Notes under the pieces: model-generated
Told to the model about the DNA's origin: nothing
Database searches by the model: none
What the model saw: only the letters and a program-made list of their open reading frames with translations
Program-made: the position numbers and the translations under genes
Part shown: in pieces, positions 25,096 through 36,786 of the stretch
How positions within the stretch are numbered: the stretch's first letter is position 1
Layout of the letters: each line of letters begins with the position of its first letter
Source of the DNA: Tetrahymena thermophila SB210
Taxonomy: Eukaryota; Ciliophora; Oligohymenophorea; Hymenostomatida; Tetrahymenidae
Direction of reading: 5' to 3'
DNA length: 64,000 nt
Assembly (NCBI RefSeq): GCF_000189635.1
Contig: NW_002475926.1
Span: 434,001-498,000 of the forward strand

Positions 25096-26211
25096 TCAAA
25101 GTTTTACACTTCTCAAATAATTAGAGAAATTTTCAGCTTTTTCTGCAACCTATTAAGGATTTAAATCAACAGCTCTTTCTGCAAAGAAGGTATTTTGAGT
25201 AACTGCATCATAACCAAAGTAATATTTAGTCAAAATTGTATTACCCAATACAAAAGAACCAACTTCAGGTTCTAATAGTAATTTGTAAACTCCTTTTGCT
25301 ATCTTTCTGGTGTAAACAGAAGCATCTAGGGTTAGAGTAAATGGGCTCTTATCTTCAGTGAGTAAAGAAATTGTAATAGGTTCTAATCCTTCAATAGTAT
25401 TTATATAGTATTGATCATGAATATCAAATTGGTTTATTGTAATTTTATAACCTCTTTCTTTTAAAATATTCAACATATATTCTAAAGTATCCTTATCTAT
25501 TGAGGTCATTTCTGTATCAAAGTAGATGGTATATCTTTTAAAAGTAGGTATTTTTTAACCGAAGAATGTTGATTCGCCATTTGAGTAAAACTAGCATTCT
25601 AACTAATAAGTATCAGTGTTATTAACAAACATTTTTACAAATTTAGAACCTGGTTTGATAAATACAGGGTTTGGTTCACCAAGATTTATTTGTCCAATAA
25701 TATCGTCTTTAGTAAAATAGGAAAGGTATTTATTGAAAAAAGTGATGTAGACTCTTGGTTAGGAAATCAATCCTTCTTTATTAAGTTGCTTCAATAAAGA
25801 CAATTATTGTTTATCATTAGTAACTTTACCAAAGCACAAGCTTTTAGTAAAATATATTACATCTGGGTAATTGACATCATTGTATTAAGCAAAAACGAGA
25901 TCAGCTTCGAAGTTACCCATTTTAAAATTGGCCTCATAGTTACTTAACCCTGAAATTTTAGTTCCAGTATTTACTGCACCACATGTATAAAGAGAACGTT
26001 CACCAGTCATTACAAAGTCTACGTCATTATTGCAGTTGATGAATTCAGCTTTTGCCTCTATCTTGCAGTTTTCAGTTCCATAAGTAGCATTAAGCCAAAT
26101 TTAGTTTTTTAAAACGTCAAACCCTACTGGGATTTAAAGCGAAGCTTAAGCACTCAAAAGCAAGCTTGCAGAAATTAAGAATAAAGCAAAGGTATTCTTA
26201 GAAATGCTCAT
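25096..26211 (-). CDS. Secreted pepsin-fold (A1-like) protein, catalytic sites degenerate (copy B)
   Basis: Tandem paralogue of the gene at 21065-22189, 371 aa in one exon. The signal peptide includes NTFALFLISASLLLSAQA. It shares GTENCKIEAKAEF, SLCFGKV, EGLISQPRVYITFFNKYLSY, DDIIGQINLGEPNP, NILKERGYKI, then FVLGNTILTKYYFGYD and TQNTFFAER. The second catalytic position reads FDTEMTS instead of D-T-G-T-S, and the first lies in LNATYGTE, so again both active-site motifs are broken. Both copies keep the same Cys pattern in the N-lobe, supporting a folded secreted product. Origin by local duplication is plain. Their shared loss of the active site suggests the ancestor was already inactive. Possible roles include ligand or inhibitor binding; not determinable from sequence. 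Confidence 0.72.
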
Positions 26212-28304
26212 TTTTTTTATCTTTATTTTATAATTTATTTTTTTATAAATTATTTGTTCGTTTAAGTCCTTTATCCATCGTGTAAATTTAGACAAATTAA
26301 AATTTCTAATTGATTAGAAAATTTTTTATGATAAATAAAAATCATGAAATTATCAAAAAAATTGATATTATTTTTCCGGTCATGAGATATAAGAAGGATT
26401 TATTTTATTAATTAAAGTGATAAACAAATAATTATTTGGTTTTTGTTAATTGAAAAATACTAATTAAAATAATAAAATTACTAATTCTCAATTATATTTT
26501 AAGTATTCTATCTTAATGATATATATTTATTTATTTTTATACTTTCTCTTTTAAAAAAAATTATTTTAGACATTTGTTTCAAATTGATATATTTGCTTTT
26601 AAAAAAAATTGCATACATATTTAATACACCAATTTATGAAAAAAAAAAGATGATTTTAATTTTTTTTAAAATCATTATGCTAAAAAGCAACTTATATAGA
26701 AATTTCGTAAAATATAGAAAAGAATTCGTATTTGAACAAAATATAAAAGAATCTATCTATATAGATTTAGCTTAAAGTGTCTATTTAGCTATTATAAACA
26801 ATATTTATCAGAAATTTAATAAAATTCTTTAAACTGTAAATAAATCAAACACTTATTTTAAATATTACACTAAAAATATAAAATATTTTGTTTTCATTTC
26901 CATTAATTTATCTATTAATGTTGTTTTTATATTTATTTATTTATTCTAGTTGACTTTAAGAGCATATTTTCAAATTATTTTTCCATTTTTCTTTTATTAC
27001 TTTTTAAATAATTAAATATTTTTTAAGAGATAAAAAAAGCCTTTTATCAAAAAGAAATTAAAAAATAAAAGAATTAATATCAATTTCTGAAAAAATAGAT
27101 GCTCTAACTAAAGAAAGATTTATTAAACATAAGCATTAATACGAAAAATGAACATATAATTAATTAATTTTAAACTTATTTCTAAAGAAAATTAAAATCA
27201 AATTATTTTTTGTTTACTTTCCATAAACAGCAACATATTTTCTAAAAATTATCAGCTCAATTCTTAAAATTATTTTATTGTTTTAATAAATTACTAAAAA
27301 AATTGAGTGGAAGTAAGATTGTTTAAATGCTAAGTTCCTTAAGTTAAAAATTAATAAATAATTAATAAAAATTTGCTAAAAATAAATTTATCATTTTAAA
27401 ATATAGATATAAAAGTAAATTTAAAAACTGTTTATTTTTGAAAAAAAAATATTCATTCTCAAAAACCAATTTCTAAAGAGAGTTTATATATGAAACATTA
27501 ACTTATTTAATTTAGTTGTTTAATTTTAGACTTTCTAAATTTTAAAAAGTTTTATTCTTAAAATAAATTAAAAAAAGAAAGAAAAAAAAATTGCTTATAA
27601 AAATAAATTAAAAAACATACTTAAATTTATTAAAGATATTTTAGAAGCATTTAAATATTGCTTAATATAAAATAAAAGATAGAATAATTTTAATAAATAT
27701 CTAATTTTAATCTATTACTTAACATAATTTTCAATTGAATTTTAGTAGTCTGAGGAACTAAAATAACTTTATTAAATAAATTAATTATTTAACCTCAACT
27801 ATTTATCTTAAAAATTATTTTATTCAAAGAATATTTAAAATTATGAAATAAATATCTTTACTTTTTAGTTAATATTAATCGATGATTAATCTTTCTTTTA
27901 TTTATTTAGTTAATGAAGCAGTTTTTAATTCTTATTATAGAATAATTTAAATTTTAAGTAAAAAAATTAAAATCAAATAAAATCAAATTTTAAAATAAAA
28001 ATAGAAAAAAATAGAAGAAGTAGACAATTCTAATTTCAAAAGGACTTTATTTATTTTTTAAATTTATTTTAGGAATTTATACAAAAGAAAATTAATACAA
28101 TTCTTAAAATTTATAGATTAAGAGTAATTGCTACTGAAATTCAATTAATCTATCAGATAATATTAAACCTATCACTTCATATATACTACTTACTATTTAT
28201 TTAATTATTTTATTAACTCTTCCTTAAATAGGAAAGAAAAATAAATACGTATTTTATTCAATAAGAAATTTTTTGAAAACAGCACATTTTATTTGTAAAA
28301 TAAA
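26212..28304. other. Intergenic, no gene seen
   Basis: About 2.1 kb of AT-rich DNA. A short open stretch at 26584-26775 (+) is Lys/Ile-rich and has no support. No relic of the neighbouring families was recognised. Confidence 0.55.
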
Positions 28305-29474
28305 ATGGAAATTGAACAATTAGAAGAAGAAAAAACACAATAAAACTTAAGTGATTCTCAAATTTAATCTTAGAAAAATGATAATACCCAAGTTAGTATA
28401 ATTAAAAAAAGAAAAAGAACAAAAGCTTTCAAATTTTGTAAATTCTACTATTAGCCACAGGATATTGATGATGAACCAGTTTATATATTTTTTTTAAATA
28501 AAATTTACAAGAATTATGAATAAGAATAATACAATTAATATAGAAACTATGGATTTACTGATGCCGGCATTGCGAAAATAGAATATGTCTAGTTAGACAA
28601 AATCTTTTAAACTATTGATTTAAAGTTTGATTTTGTTTCTTTAGGTGTAGATAACTTTAGAAAACTTATATAAATTTTTAGAAAGAAAGCAGATAGAGAT
28701 TATTTTGAGCTTTCAAATGCTCTTAAAGAGTACTAATTATGGATAAACTAAATTTTTAAAACTGCAGCAGAGTTATTCTCTGATAAGTAAATATACAATT
28801 AAAGCCATCAAGAAGAAGTTGATTAAGCCTTCCCAGATTTTGAAAGGATAGTAAAAGAATGGGCTAAGGAATAACTTCCTAATGAATTATATGAGATAGA
28901 GCTATGCTCGATTAAATATGATATGGTTAGGCCAATTCTAAAAAAAAAGATATATTCAAAAAACTTAATTTTATTTTTAGGGAGTGATCTTGAAGATATT
29001 TATTAAAAACTTATTGATTTTAACTTAAAGAGTTACATCCATAGTCTATTAAATGGAGGTGAAAATAATGGCAAATTATAATTGTAAAAGGCTATAAAAA
29101 TAATAAAATGGATGACTCAATACTAAAAGGAGGAGCTCTTCTTTGACGACGAAATTACCACTTTAGATGGCTTGTCTATCCCAACATAGAAATCATTAGC
29201 TTACTATTCTTACAACTATAAATCAAAAACTATTTCTTAAAAACGTGATTAGCATTTCTTTTATGTTACTAAATATAATTTTGAGCCTCACTGGATTAAT
29301 TACCTAATTTAGATGAGATAAAAACTATAATAAATGCCAAAGCAAATAGGATGCAACTAAGTTTATTAAATCTAAGGACAAACATTGAATTAAGTAGATA
29401 AAAACTTTGAGTTTATTTGTCAGCAAGAATATTTTTTAGAGAAATTTAACTATATATAAAAAAGTTTAAATTGA
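28305..29474 (+). CDS. P-family protein 1 (P1), novel tandem family, subgroup A
   Basis: Intronless, 389 aa. First member of a six-gene array; family not recognised. After a Glu/Gln/Lys-rich head with a KKRKRTK basic patch come family blocks: DDEPVYIFFLNKIYKNY, then YRNYGFTDAGIAKIE, a central helical stretch, KKKIYSKNLILFLG, LLNGGENNGKLQLQKAI, FDDEITTLDGLSIPTQK, FFYVTKYNFEPHWINYLIQM, and the terminal FICQQEYFLEKFNYI. Spacing suggests an N-terminal alpha/beta part, a helical middle and a C-terminal strand-rich part. No signal peptide or membrane span. Subgroup A (P1, P4, P6) shares a PNELYEIEL segment and IYQKLIDFNLK. Basic patches near the N-terminus would fit a nuclear or nucleic-acid-binding role, but this is only a hint. 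Confidence 0.8.
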
Positions 29475-29833
29475 CTTTTTTGTCAATATCCTAATTATAA
29501 TTTAAAAAACTGTTTAATTTTATAGCTATGTTAGTGAAATATTAATTATTTTTCTTCAAAAATTATTTTTTATATTACCAAAATTTTTATGATTAAATAA
29601 ATAAAATTTATTTTGTAAAAATAACCTTTGTAAAATAAAAAATTAAAAGACCAATTTTGATGAGTAAAAATTTAAATCAAAAATAAAAAATTTTTATAAA
29701 TTCAGAAATATGATTTATTTTTTTACCCTCTAAATATTTTCAAAATAATTTGCATTTATTCATGCTAAAATAACAAACAATTAAAAAAAATAATTATTTT
29801 GAATTTAGGAAAATAAACAAAAAACCTACCAAG
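29475..29833. other. Short intergenic
   Basis: AT-rich spacer between P1 and S2, both on the plus strand. Nothing recognised. Confidence 0.6.
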
Positions 29834-31168
29834 ATGTAAAACTTTTCTTTTAGTATTGATTAAATACTTGATAAATCGTTTGAATAAGAAGTAGATTTTT
29901 ATATTTTATATTATAAGATAAGTAATTATAATACAAATCAGGATTATTATCTAAGATAATTTTTACCTATTTAATTCTCTGAATAAACTAAAGAAGATGA
30001 TGTAGCTTTGTAAATTATTTGCAGCATTATAAACTCAAAAGGTGGAGTCTTATATATTGGATCGAATCAATGTTTTTATGCATCAAAACAAAATATAGAA
30101 GCATAAGATTATTTAAAAGATTGCTTAAATTAAATTCTTGAAAAAATTACACCAATACCTCACGTTTATATCAATATATAATAAGTACAATAATCAGATA
30201 TAGATTAATTTTAATGCAAAAAAGGTCTTAATCTTTATTTAGAATATTTAGTTAGCCTATAAATTTTTGGATAAAATTAAACTGCTTTGTACAAAATAAA
30301 AGAAGTAACTTATATTTCTCAATTAATAAAACAAGATTAATTGATAGAATGTTCTTAGAGAGAAGATCAAAAATTACCAATAATCTAGAATTTATTTCTG
30401 AATAAAGAATCAAAGATAAGTCTAAATGAAAAATTACTTAAATTAAAAGCTTATTAGTGCTTTTAAACAGAATATGTTTGCTTACTAAATCTTTATTTAA
30501 AAAAAAAAAATCAATTTTTAAATTACTTATCTTAGTTTTTTAATCTAAATAAGATAGATTACGAATTCTAAGAAAGCTTCTAATATTTTACCTTCATAAA
30601 ATCAAACAATGCTAAAGAATTAGCCTGTCATATATATTAATTTCTTAAGACAACTTAATTAGATTCTAGTCATTTTATATATTAGAATCAGAACTTAAAA
30701 TATGGAATGATGAGACTTCAATTATGTATTCAATTTAGTTCTATTCAAGATAAAATATAAATTGAAAATGTTCTTTCAAAATTTAATTAAGCTTCACACT
30801 ACGAAAATGGATATATTATTGCATTTTTTTATGACATTAAAGAGTTTATGATTTCATAAAATATGCTAAAGAAAATTAAAATTCAATATGATTTCTATTA
30901 TTAATAACCTGAAATAATTGAAGAAAAATATATTATCAGTTCTCAAAGAAATTATTAGAGTCAATACTTTCATAAAGATTGTTTAGATTTAACTAATACT
31001 ATTACTAACAGCTAATCACCATAGAAATCCTTTAAAACCTAGAATTTATAAAATTAGAAGTATCAATCAAGAATTCAATATAAGCTACTATAATTTGAAT
31101 TATACTGCTTTCACAACATTTTTATAGATAAACACATTAAAAAAATTAAGAATAAATTATATAAATGA
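29834..31168 (+). CDS. AlbA_2/Schlafen-like family, degenerate active site (copy S2)
   Basis: Single exon, 444 aa, sitting inside the P array on the same strand. Residues about 36-160 match the AlbA_2 half of the gene at 17477, clearest at IICSIINSKGGVLYIGSNQC (61-80) against TICSFLNREGGTILIGVTDQ. Unlike S1 there is no E-x4-E pair before the GG strand, and the acid after IG-V-T is replaced (GSNQ), so a Schlafen-type nuclease activity looks lost. Residues about 205-360 match S3: KLLKLKAYQCFQTEYVCLLN, IYQNQNLKYGMMRLQLCIQF, IQIENVLSKFN, then FFYDIKEFMISQN and YDFYYQQPE. The last 85 residues are Ser/Gln/Lys-rich, then a basic helix. It may be a pseudoenzyme partner; the placement between P1 and P2 may be functional or simple insertion. 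Confidence 0.75.
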
Positions 31169-32012
31169 ACTATTTGAGGGAGAAAGTGAATGATATGCCT
31201 AAATTTTAAAATAGAAATGAAATATAAATATGTATGATTTAAAGTACTAGAAATAGTTAAATATTTTAGTCAAAAAGATTGCATAATAAATATACAAATT
31301 AATTCTTTTATTGATCAAAATAAGTTTAATATTATTTTTAAGTATTTATTTTAATGTTTTTTTAGATTAAGTGCATTTAGAATATTACAATTTTAATATT
31401 AAATAAATTTCAATATCAAAATACTTAAATTTATATTTTATACATATTAAAAATTATATTGATTTAAAGATAATAATTTCATATTTTTAAAATTTGCTTT
31501 TAAACTTATCTCTATCAAATTTTGAAAAATTTTATGGCATCTAAATTATCTCTATAAAAAAGATGCTAAAGTATTAAAAATATACTCTTGAGAGTTTGTT
31601 TGTGAAAGGATATTAATAGAATTTTGATTCATGTTTTTATTCTAAAGTTATCAATATTTATGAAATATCTACAAAACTTCAATTATTTAGTTTTAATGAA
31701 TGAAGTTTAAGATAAAAATAATAAATATCATATTAAATTGCTATATTATTTTAGTTAATAAAAGATAATTATTATAAATTGCAAATTTAATTCTACTTTA
31801 AATAATTAATTGATATAATAGTAAATAAATTATATAGCAATAATTTACTGACGTTTGTATGTATGATTTGCAAACAACAATTATTTATAAATTGTGGAAT
31901 TGAGCCATCAGAAGAAATAGAGAATATCATAATTTATTTAATCTAGCATCATTAATTTAATAAGTGCTTAAAATAAAGAAAAGGTTATTAAAAAAAGGTT
32001 TATTTTATAAAA
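31169..32012. other. Intergenic, no gene seen
   Basis: AT-rich spacer between S2 and P2. I found no reliable remnant of either family. Confidence 0.5.
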
Positions 32013-33185
32013 ATGAGCCAATAATTTATGGAAGAAGAAGAAATAAATGAATATTAAGAAAGCTAAGAAATCAAAGATAAACAATCGCTTGAAATCGAAT
32101 AAAGTTAGAATCAAGTGGTCTAAAAGAAAAAAAGAATAGTTAAAAAAAGAGCTAAATGGATTCCCTTTCTTATTTAAAATAATTTCAATCCAGATGAGTA
32201 GCCAATCTATCTTTTTTACTTCAGAAAATGTATGAAAAGTTACGGAAACTATGAATATAATAAATATAGAACGTTTGGATTTGAAGAAGCTGGTATAGGA
32301 AGAATAGAATAATTGAAAATTGATAAGACATTTGGAAATATAGAAATATAATTAGACACTTTTCACATGGGCGAAACATCGTTTAAGTATTTGATTGACT
32401 TATATAAGTCATATTAAGATCAATAGTATTACTAACTTGCTCTTTCTCTTGAAAAATATTAGGAATGGACATAGAATCAACAAATTAACTTGAATAAAAT
32501 GTTTAATAAACTAAGAAAGACTAAATATATGCAATCTCATGTTGAGGAGCATTTAAACAACTTTGAAAATGATGTAACATATTGGATATCAGATTAATTC
32601 CAAAATGATATTTATGAAGCTTCGTTCGGATTTTGCAATGTTGAAAAAAAGCTCCCAGTATTAAAGAAGAAGATCTTTTCTAAAAATTTGATAATGTTTT
32701 TAGGAGGAGATCCAAATAAAAGTTTCTATTAAATGTAAAAATAAAATATGAAAGAAAACACAAACTATCTTTTTGGCGGAGAAGAGTTTGATGGTAAAAT
32801 TTAACTTGAAAAAATGATACATCTGTTAAATTAATAATTAAGTGGTGAATTAAAATGTGTTGTTAAAGACCAAGTAATAACAATAGAAGGAGTAATTTTA
32901 CCGACTACTAAAACTATAACTACATACTTTTATGATGAGATTAAAAGAGAAATCACTTAAACACCTACTTTATTTTATATAATTGTGACATAATACAATT
33001 TCGAAGCAAATTGGATAAAATATCTTATGGATTTGAGAAATAATATGAATTAAGGATCTAGTTATACTTTAGATCAATCTTAAATGAGCTCAGAAACTAT
33101 TTCTCATTAATCTGATAATGTGATTAAAAATTTCGAATTTATGTGTTAGCAAGAGTATTTCCTAGAAAAATTTAATTACATCTGA
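32013..33185 (+). CDS. P-family protein 2 (P2), subgroup B
   Basis: Intronless, 390 aa; a second in-frame ATG five codons on (32028) is an equally good start. Head is Glu/Gln-rich with KKKRIVKKRAK. Family blocks: DEQPIYLFYFRKCMKSY, KYRTFGFEEAGIGRIE, LYKSYQDQQYYQLALSLEKY, KKKIFSKNLIMFLGGD, FGGEEFDGKIQLEKMI, then VITIEGVILPTTKTITTYFY, YNFEANWIKYLMDLR and FMCQQEYFLEKFNYI as the last 15 residues before TGA. Subgroup B (P2, P3, P5) shares the YKSYQDQQYY motif and a WIPFL-type segment before the first block. No targeting sequence seen. Function unknown. Confidence 0.8.
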
Positions 33186-33972
33186 AGAGCAAGCAAGTGA
33201 TTGCTACAAAATTCATTTAATCAATCTTACTCTCATTCATTCATTCATAAAATTTATGCAAACAAACAAACAAAAAAGAATAAATTTACAAACAAAACAA
33301 ACAAATAACTACTGTATCAATATTAATAATTTATATAAACATTTATCTTACTAGTTGCTTTCTTAATTTTACTATTATATCTTACATTTCTCAGTTAATT
33401 CTAAACATTAATTTATATTAACTCAATCAAATATTATCATGAAAGTAAAGTGTTGGTAGAGTTTATTCTGATAATTTTTTATACTACTTATTTTTTAGTC
33501 ATTTATATTTTTTTTTTTACATTATTAACATGTGTAAGCATTAAGTAAAAATAAATATTTAAATAAATAAATTGAAAAAATCTTTGTAAACATGATTTTC
33601 ATAGTATAAAATTAAAAAATATTTGGTTTAAGCAAAATTTTGTTCTTTGTAAAGTGTATCTTTTATTAAAATTAATATAAAGTAAATGGTCTTCCTTATG
33701 TGTAAGATAAAGTATAATTAAAATCTAACATGGTTTACTTTATTAAATTAAGATTTTGTAAATCTTAAAAAGAAGTGGAAAAAACAAAACATTACTCGTC
33801 TAAAAAATGCAAGCATTTTATGGTATTTTTGTTTTCTTAGAGATAGAATTTGATATTTTTTTAAGACGGTATTTATTTGTTAATATCAAATCTTTTTAAA
33901 ATCAGGTTATTTTTATAAATTAAATAATTGTAAAATCAATTAAGCAGATTAATAAAATTGCAAATTAATAGA
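33186..33972. other. Intergenic with simple repeats
   Basis: Spacer between P2 and P3. It opens with (TCAT)4 at 33233-33248 and an (AAAC)n run at 33258-33276, and is otherwise plain AT-rich DNA. Confidence 0.6.
33233..33276. repeat. Tetranucleotide microsatellites
   Basis: (TCAT)4 followed about 10 nt later by an (ACAA)-type run, in the 3' flank of P2. Simple slippage repeats; no role inferred. Confidence 0.7.
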
Positions 33973-35121
33973 ATGCGCTTAAAGTAAGAGCAATTAAACT
34001 ACGATGATGAAGAGTTAGCTAGAGAAAAGGAATAAAATAAAGTAGCTATAGTTAAAGCTCCTCTTAAACCTTGCAAAAGGAGGAGAAGAAAAAACAAATA
34101 AATATAATGGGTTCCTTTTTTATTGAAAAATAATATCAACTCTGATTCAGAACCCGTTTACATTTCTTTTTTCAAAAAATTTATGAGGAAATATGATAAC
34201 TAATATTATAATAAATATCGCAATTATGGGTTAATTGATGCAGGATATATTACGATAGAATAGATGACACTAGATAAAATATATGGAAATTTATTGGTTT
34301 AAATTCGCAATCATTCTTCAGGAATTATCAACTTCTAACATTTGATTGACCTATACAAATCATACTAAGATCAGTAATATTACGAGCTAGCTAATTTGCT
34401 AGACATATACTAGACCTACCATAAAAATTAGATTAAACATATTCAATACTATCTAAACCAAGAGATATCTAATAATAATATAACCTAGGAAGATATTGAT
34501 GAAGTTTATAAAATATTTCAGTAAGATGCGATAGACTGGGCTTAATAAAATTATGAGAATGAAATATACGAAATGAGCTTAATATATATGAATTTAGAGA
34601 CTAAAACACCCGTTTTAAAGTAAAAAGTATTTTCTAAAAACCTGATTATGTTTATTACTAGGGATTTTTATAATTTTTATTCTAAACTATCATGCTAAAA
34701 TATGAAAGAAAATTTGTCTTTAATATTGCATGGAGATGAGTTTGATGGAAGACTATAGCTTGAAAATAGAATTAAAATGATGAAGTAAACATTGAATGGA
34801 GAAACTTGTATTTAAGTAGAAGATGAAATAATTACTGCTGAAGGGTTAGTTATACCAACTACTAAATAAATACATCTATATTTCTATGACTATTAAACTA
34901 GAGAGATTTCTAAAAAACACAACTATTTTTTTATTCATTTAATTAAATATAATTTTGAAGCTAATTAGATATAGCGATTAATTAATATGAGATAACAAAA
35001 TAGTTGGAATAATTTAATAAATTAAAATATTGATAAAGATAATTCTTAAGACCATATAATTACTAACTTTGATTCCATTTGCTAATAAGAATATTTTTTA
35101 GAAAAATTTAATTATATTTGA
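33973..35121 (+). CDS. P-family protein 3 (P3), subgroup B
   Basis: Intronless, 382 aa. The basic head (KPCKRRRRKNK) precedes WVPFLLKNN, DSEPVYISFFKKFMRKY, KYRNYGLIDAGYITIE, LYKSYQDQQYYELANLL, VFSKNLIMFI, HGDEFDGRLQLENRI, IITAEGLVIPTTKQ, KYNFEANQIQRLINMR and a terminal ICQQEYFLEKFNYI. It lacks the LGG step after the MF strand (IMFITRDF here) and has GDEFDG in place of NGGE, so it is the more diverged B copy beside P5. All blocks are in the same order as in the other members. The frame is intact, arguing against pseudogene status. Confidence 0.8.
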
Positions 35122-36440
35122 TAAATTTTATTATTTGAGTAACAAAATTTTATATTATATTTAATCCTATTATTGTTTCAATTTAATTCATTTGCTTAAT
35201 TGCTTGTGTTTTCTTATATCAAACTTTAAACAAAAATATTATTTAAACTATTATTAAATAGCAATTATTAAATAAATATATATTAAATAAATCTAAGTAA
35301 ATAATTTCACATAAAATATAAAAAATAATTAATTTAAGGAATAAAAAAAGATTTTTATTAATTTAATCTTTGTAAGCTGTAAGATTTTTAGAGAATTTGA
35401 AATTATAACAAATACCTATATTAATTTTATGATTAATGAAAATTATATTAATGTTTAATATGAATTAACATTTTAAATATTTTGCGTTTATCATTTCAAA
35501 AATATAAATTAAAATAACAAAATTCCTGATACTCAATTATTATATTTTAAGTTATTATAAATTAATTATATTTTTATACTTGTTAAAATGAGTTTAGATA
35601 TTGGTTTAAGATCTAAATATTTTTTTTTTAAATTAGGTATTAAATACAAAAGTTAATAATCTTTGTATATATGATGCAAAAATTTCATGAAGACTTAAAA
35701 AATATATTGAATTTTGCAATTTATTTTTGAATAAGTTAAATTGCAAAATTCTACTTTTATATATCAAAATTTTAATGATTAAATTGTTTTTATTTAATTT
35801 ATTTTCTATATTTATAAGCTTGCTAGATTTAAAATTTTTTAATTTTTTTGTTAATTAATTTATAAATGAATAAATAACTAAATTATTCAAGTTTGCATAT
35901 TAATACTTTTGTTTAAACACTTTTTCTATTTTTATGAACAAGCTTATTTTTTAAATTCTAAAAATTTTATTATTTTAGTTAATTTTTAAATTAATAAATT
36001 ACTCATTTATTAAAGTTTTCTATAAAATGTGTATTGATAATAAATAAGGGCTATTTCTATTTTTATGATTTAGTTAGCTTACAAGAATTCTAAACTTTTA
36101 TTATTTTAATTCATAGATAAATAAAAAAATAAATTATTAAAGTTTATTATAAAATGTAGAAGTTTTATAGATAAAAATGGTTATGCTTAATTAGTAAATA
36201 ATGATTTAAAAAATAATATATTTGAAAGATTTCATTTATTTGGTTTATCTAAATTTAATTATTTATTTAAAACTTAAGTTTTTTTATTTCTATAATAACT
36301 TTGAAGAATTTTTTCTGTTAAATTATGGTCAGAAAAAATTTTCAAATTTTAAATAAATAATAATAAATCAATCACTACAAGTTTTAAATTTAAATAAATT
36401 TAGAATAGACAAATATCATATAAAGTGAATAATATTATTT
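35122..36440. other. Intergenic, no gene seen
   Basis: 1.3-kb AT-rich spacer between P3 and the S4 relic. No coding frame of the local families was recognised in it. Confidence 0.55.
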
Positions 36441-36749
36441 ATGGAAGATTATTTAGTTAATTACATTTTTTTATTAATACATGAATAAGATTAGCTAAGA
36501 ATCATATATTTTATTTGTAAACCTAAAATTCATGCTAATTATTAATTACTCTAATTCCTCTTTGAGTAAGGCAATTTATATTAAAACCGATTTTTAATTT
36601 ATTTTTTCTATGACCACAAAATCATGTATTTCTAAGGTGATTACCTTTTTATATTATATGAGAAATTGCAGCATATTTATTTAGTCATAATATTAATAAT
36701 ATTATTATTAATTTATATTTTAAAAATTATAGTTAATCAAAATTTTTGA
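36441..36749 (+). pseudogene. AlbA_2-family relic with terminal membrane span (copy S4)
   Basis: Open frame of 102 aa ending at TGA, 37 nt before the P4 start. Residues about 18-70 resemble the C-terminal half of S2/S3: QLRIIYFICKP against MRLQLCIQFSS, and RFLIYFFYDHKIMYFQGDYL against YIIAFFYDIKEFMISQNML. The upstream AlbA_2 domain and the first part of the C-terminal domain are absent. The end (IYLVIILIILLLIYILKII) is a strongly hydrophobic segment with no counterpart in S1-S3, either a real membrane anchor or read-through into AT-rich DNA. I favour a decayed copy; a small membrane protein made from a fragment is the alternative. Confidence 0.4.
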
Positions 36750-36786
36750 ATAAATAAAAGGTTTTAAAATAATGATCCAACATTAA

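Noticed and set aside
26584-26775. Open stretch on the plus strand with runs of Lys and Ile
   Set aside because: Explained by poly-A and AT bias; no homology to anything nearby and no splice or promoter support.
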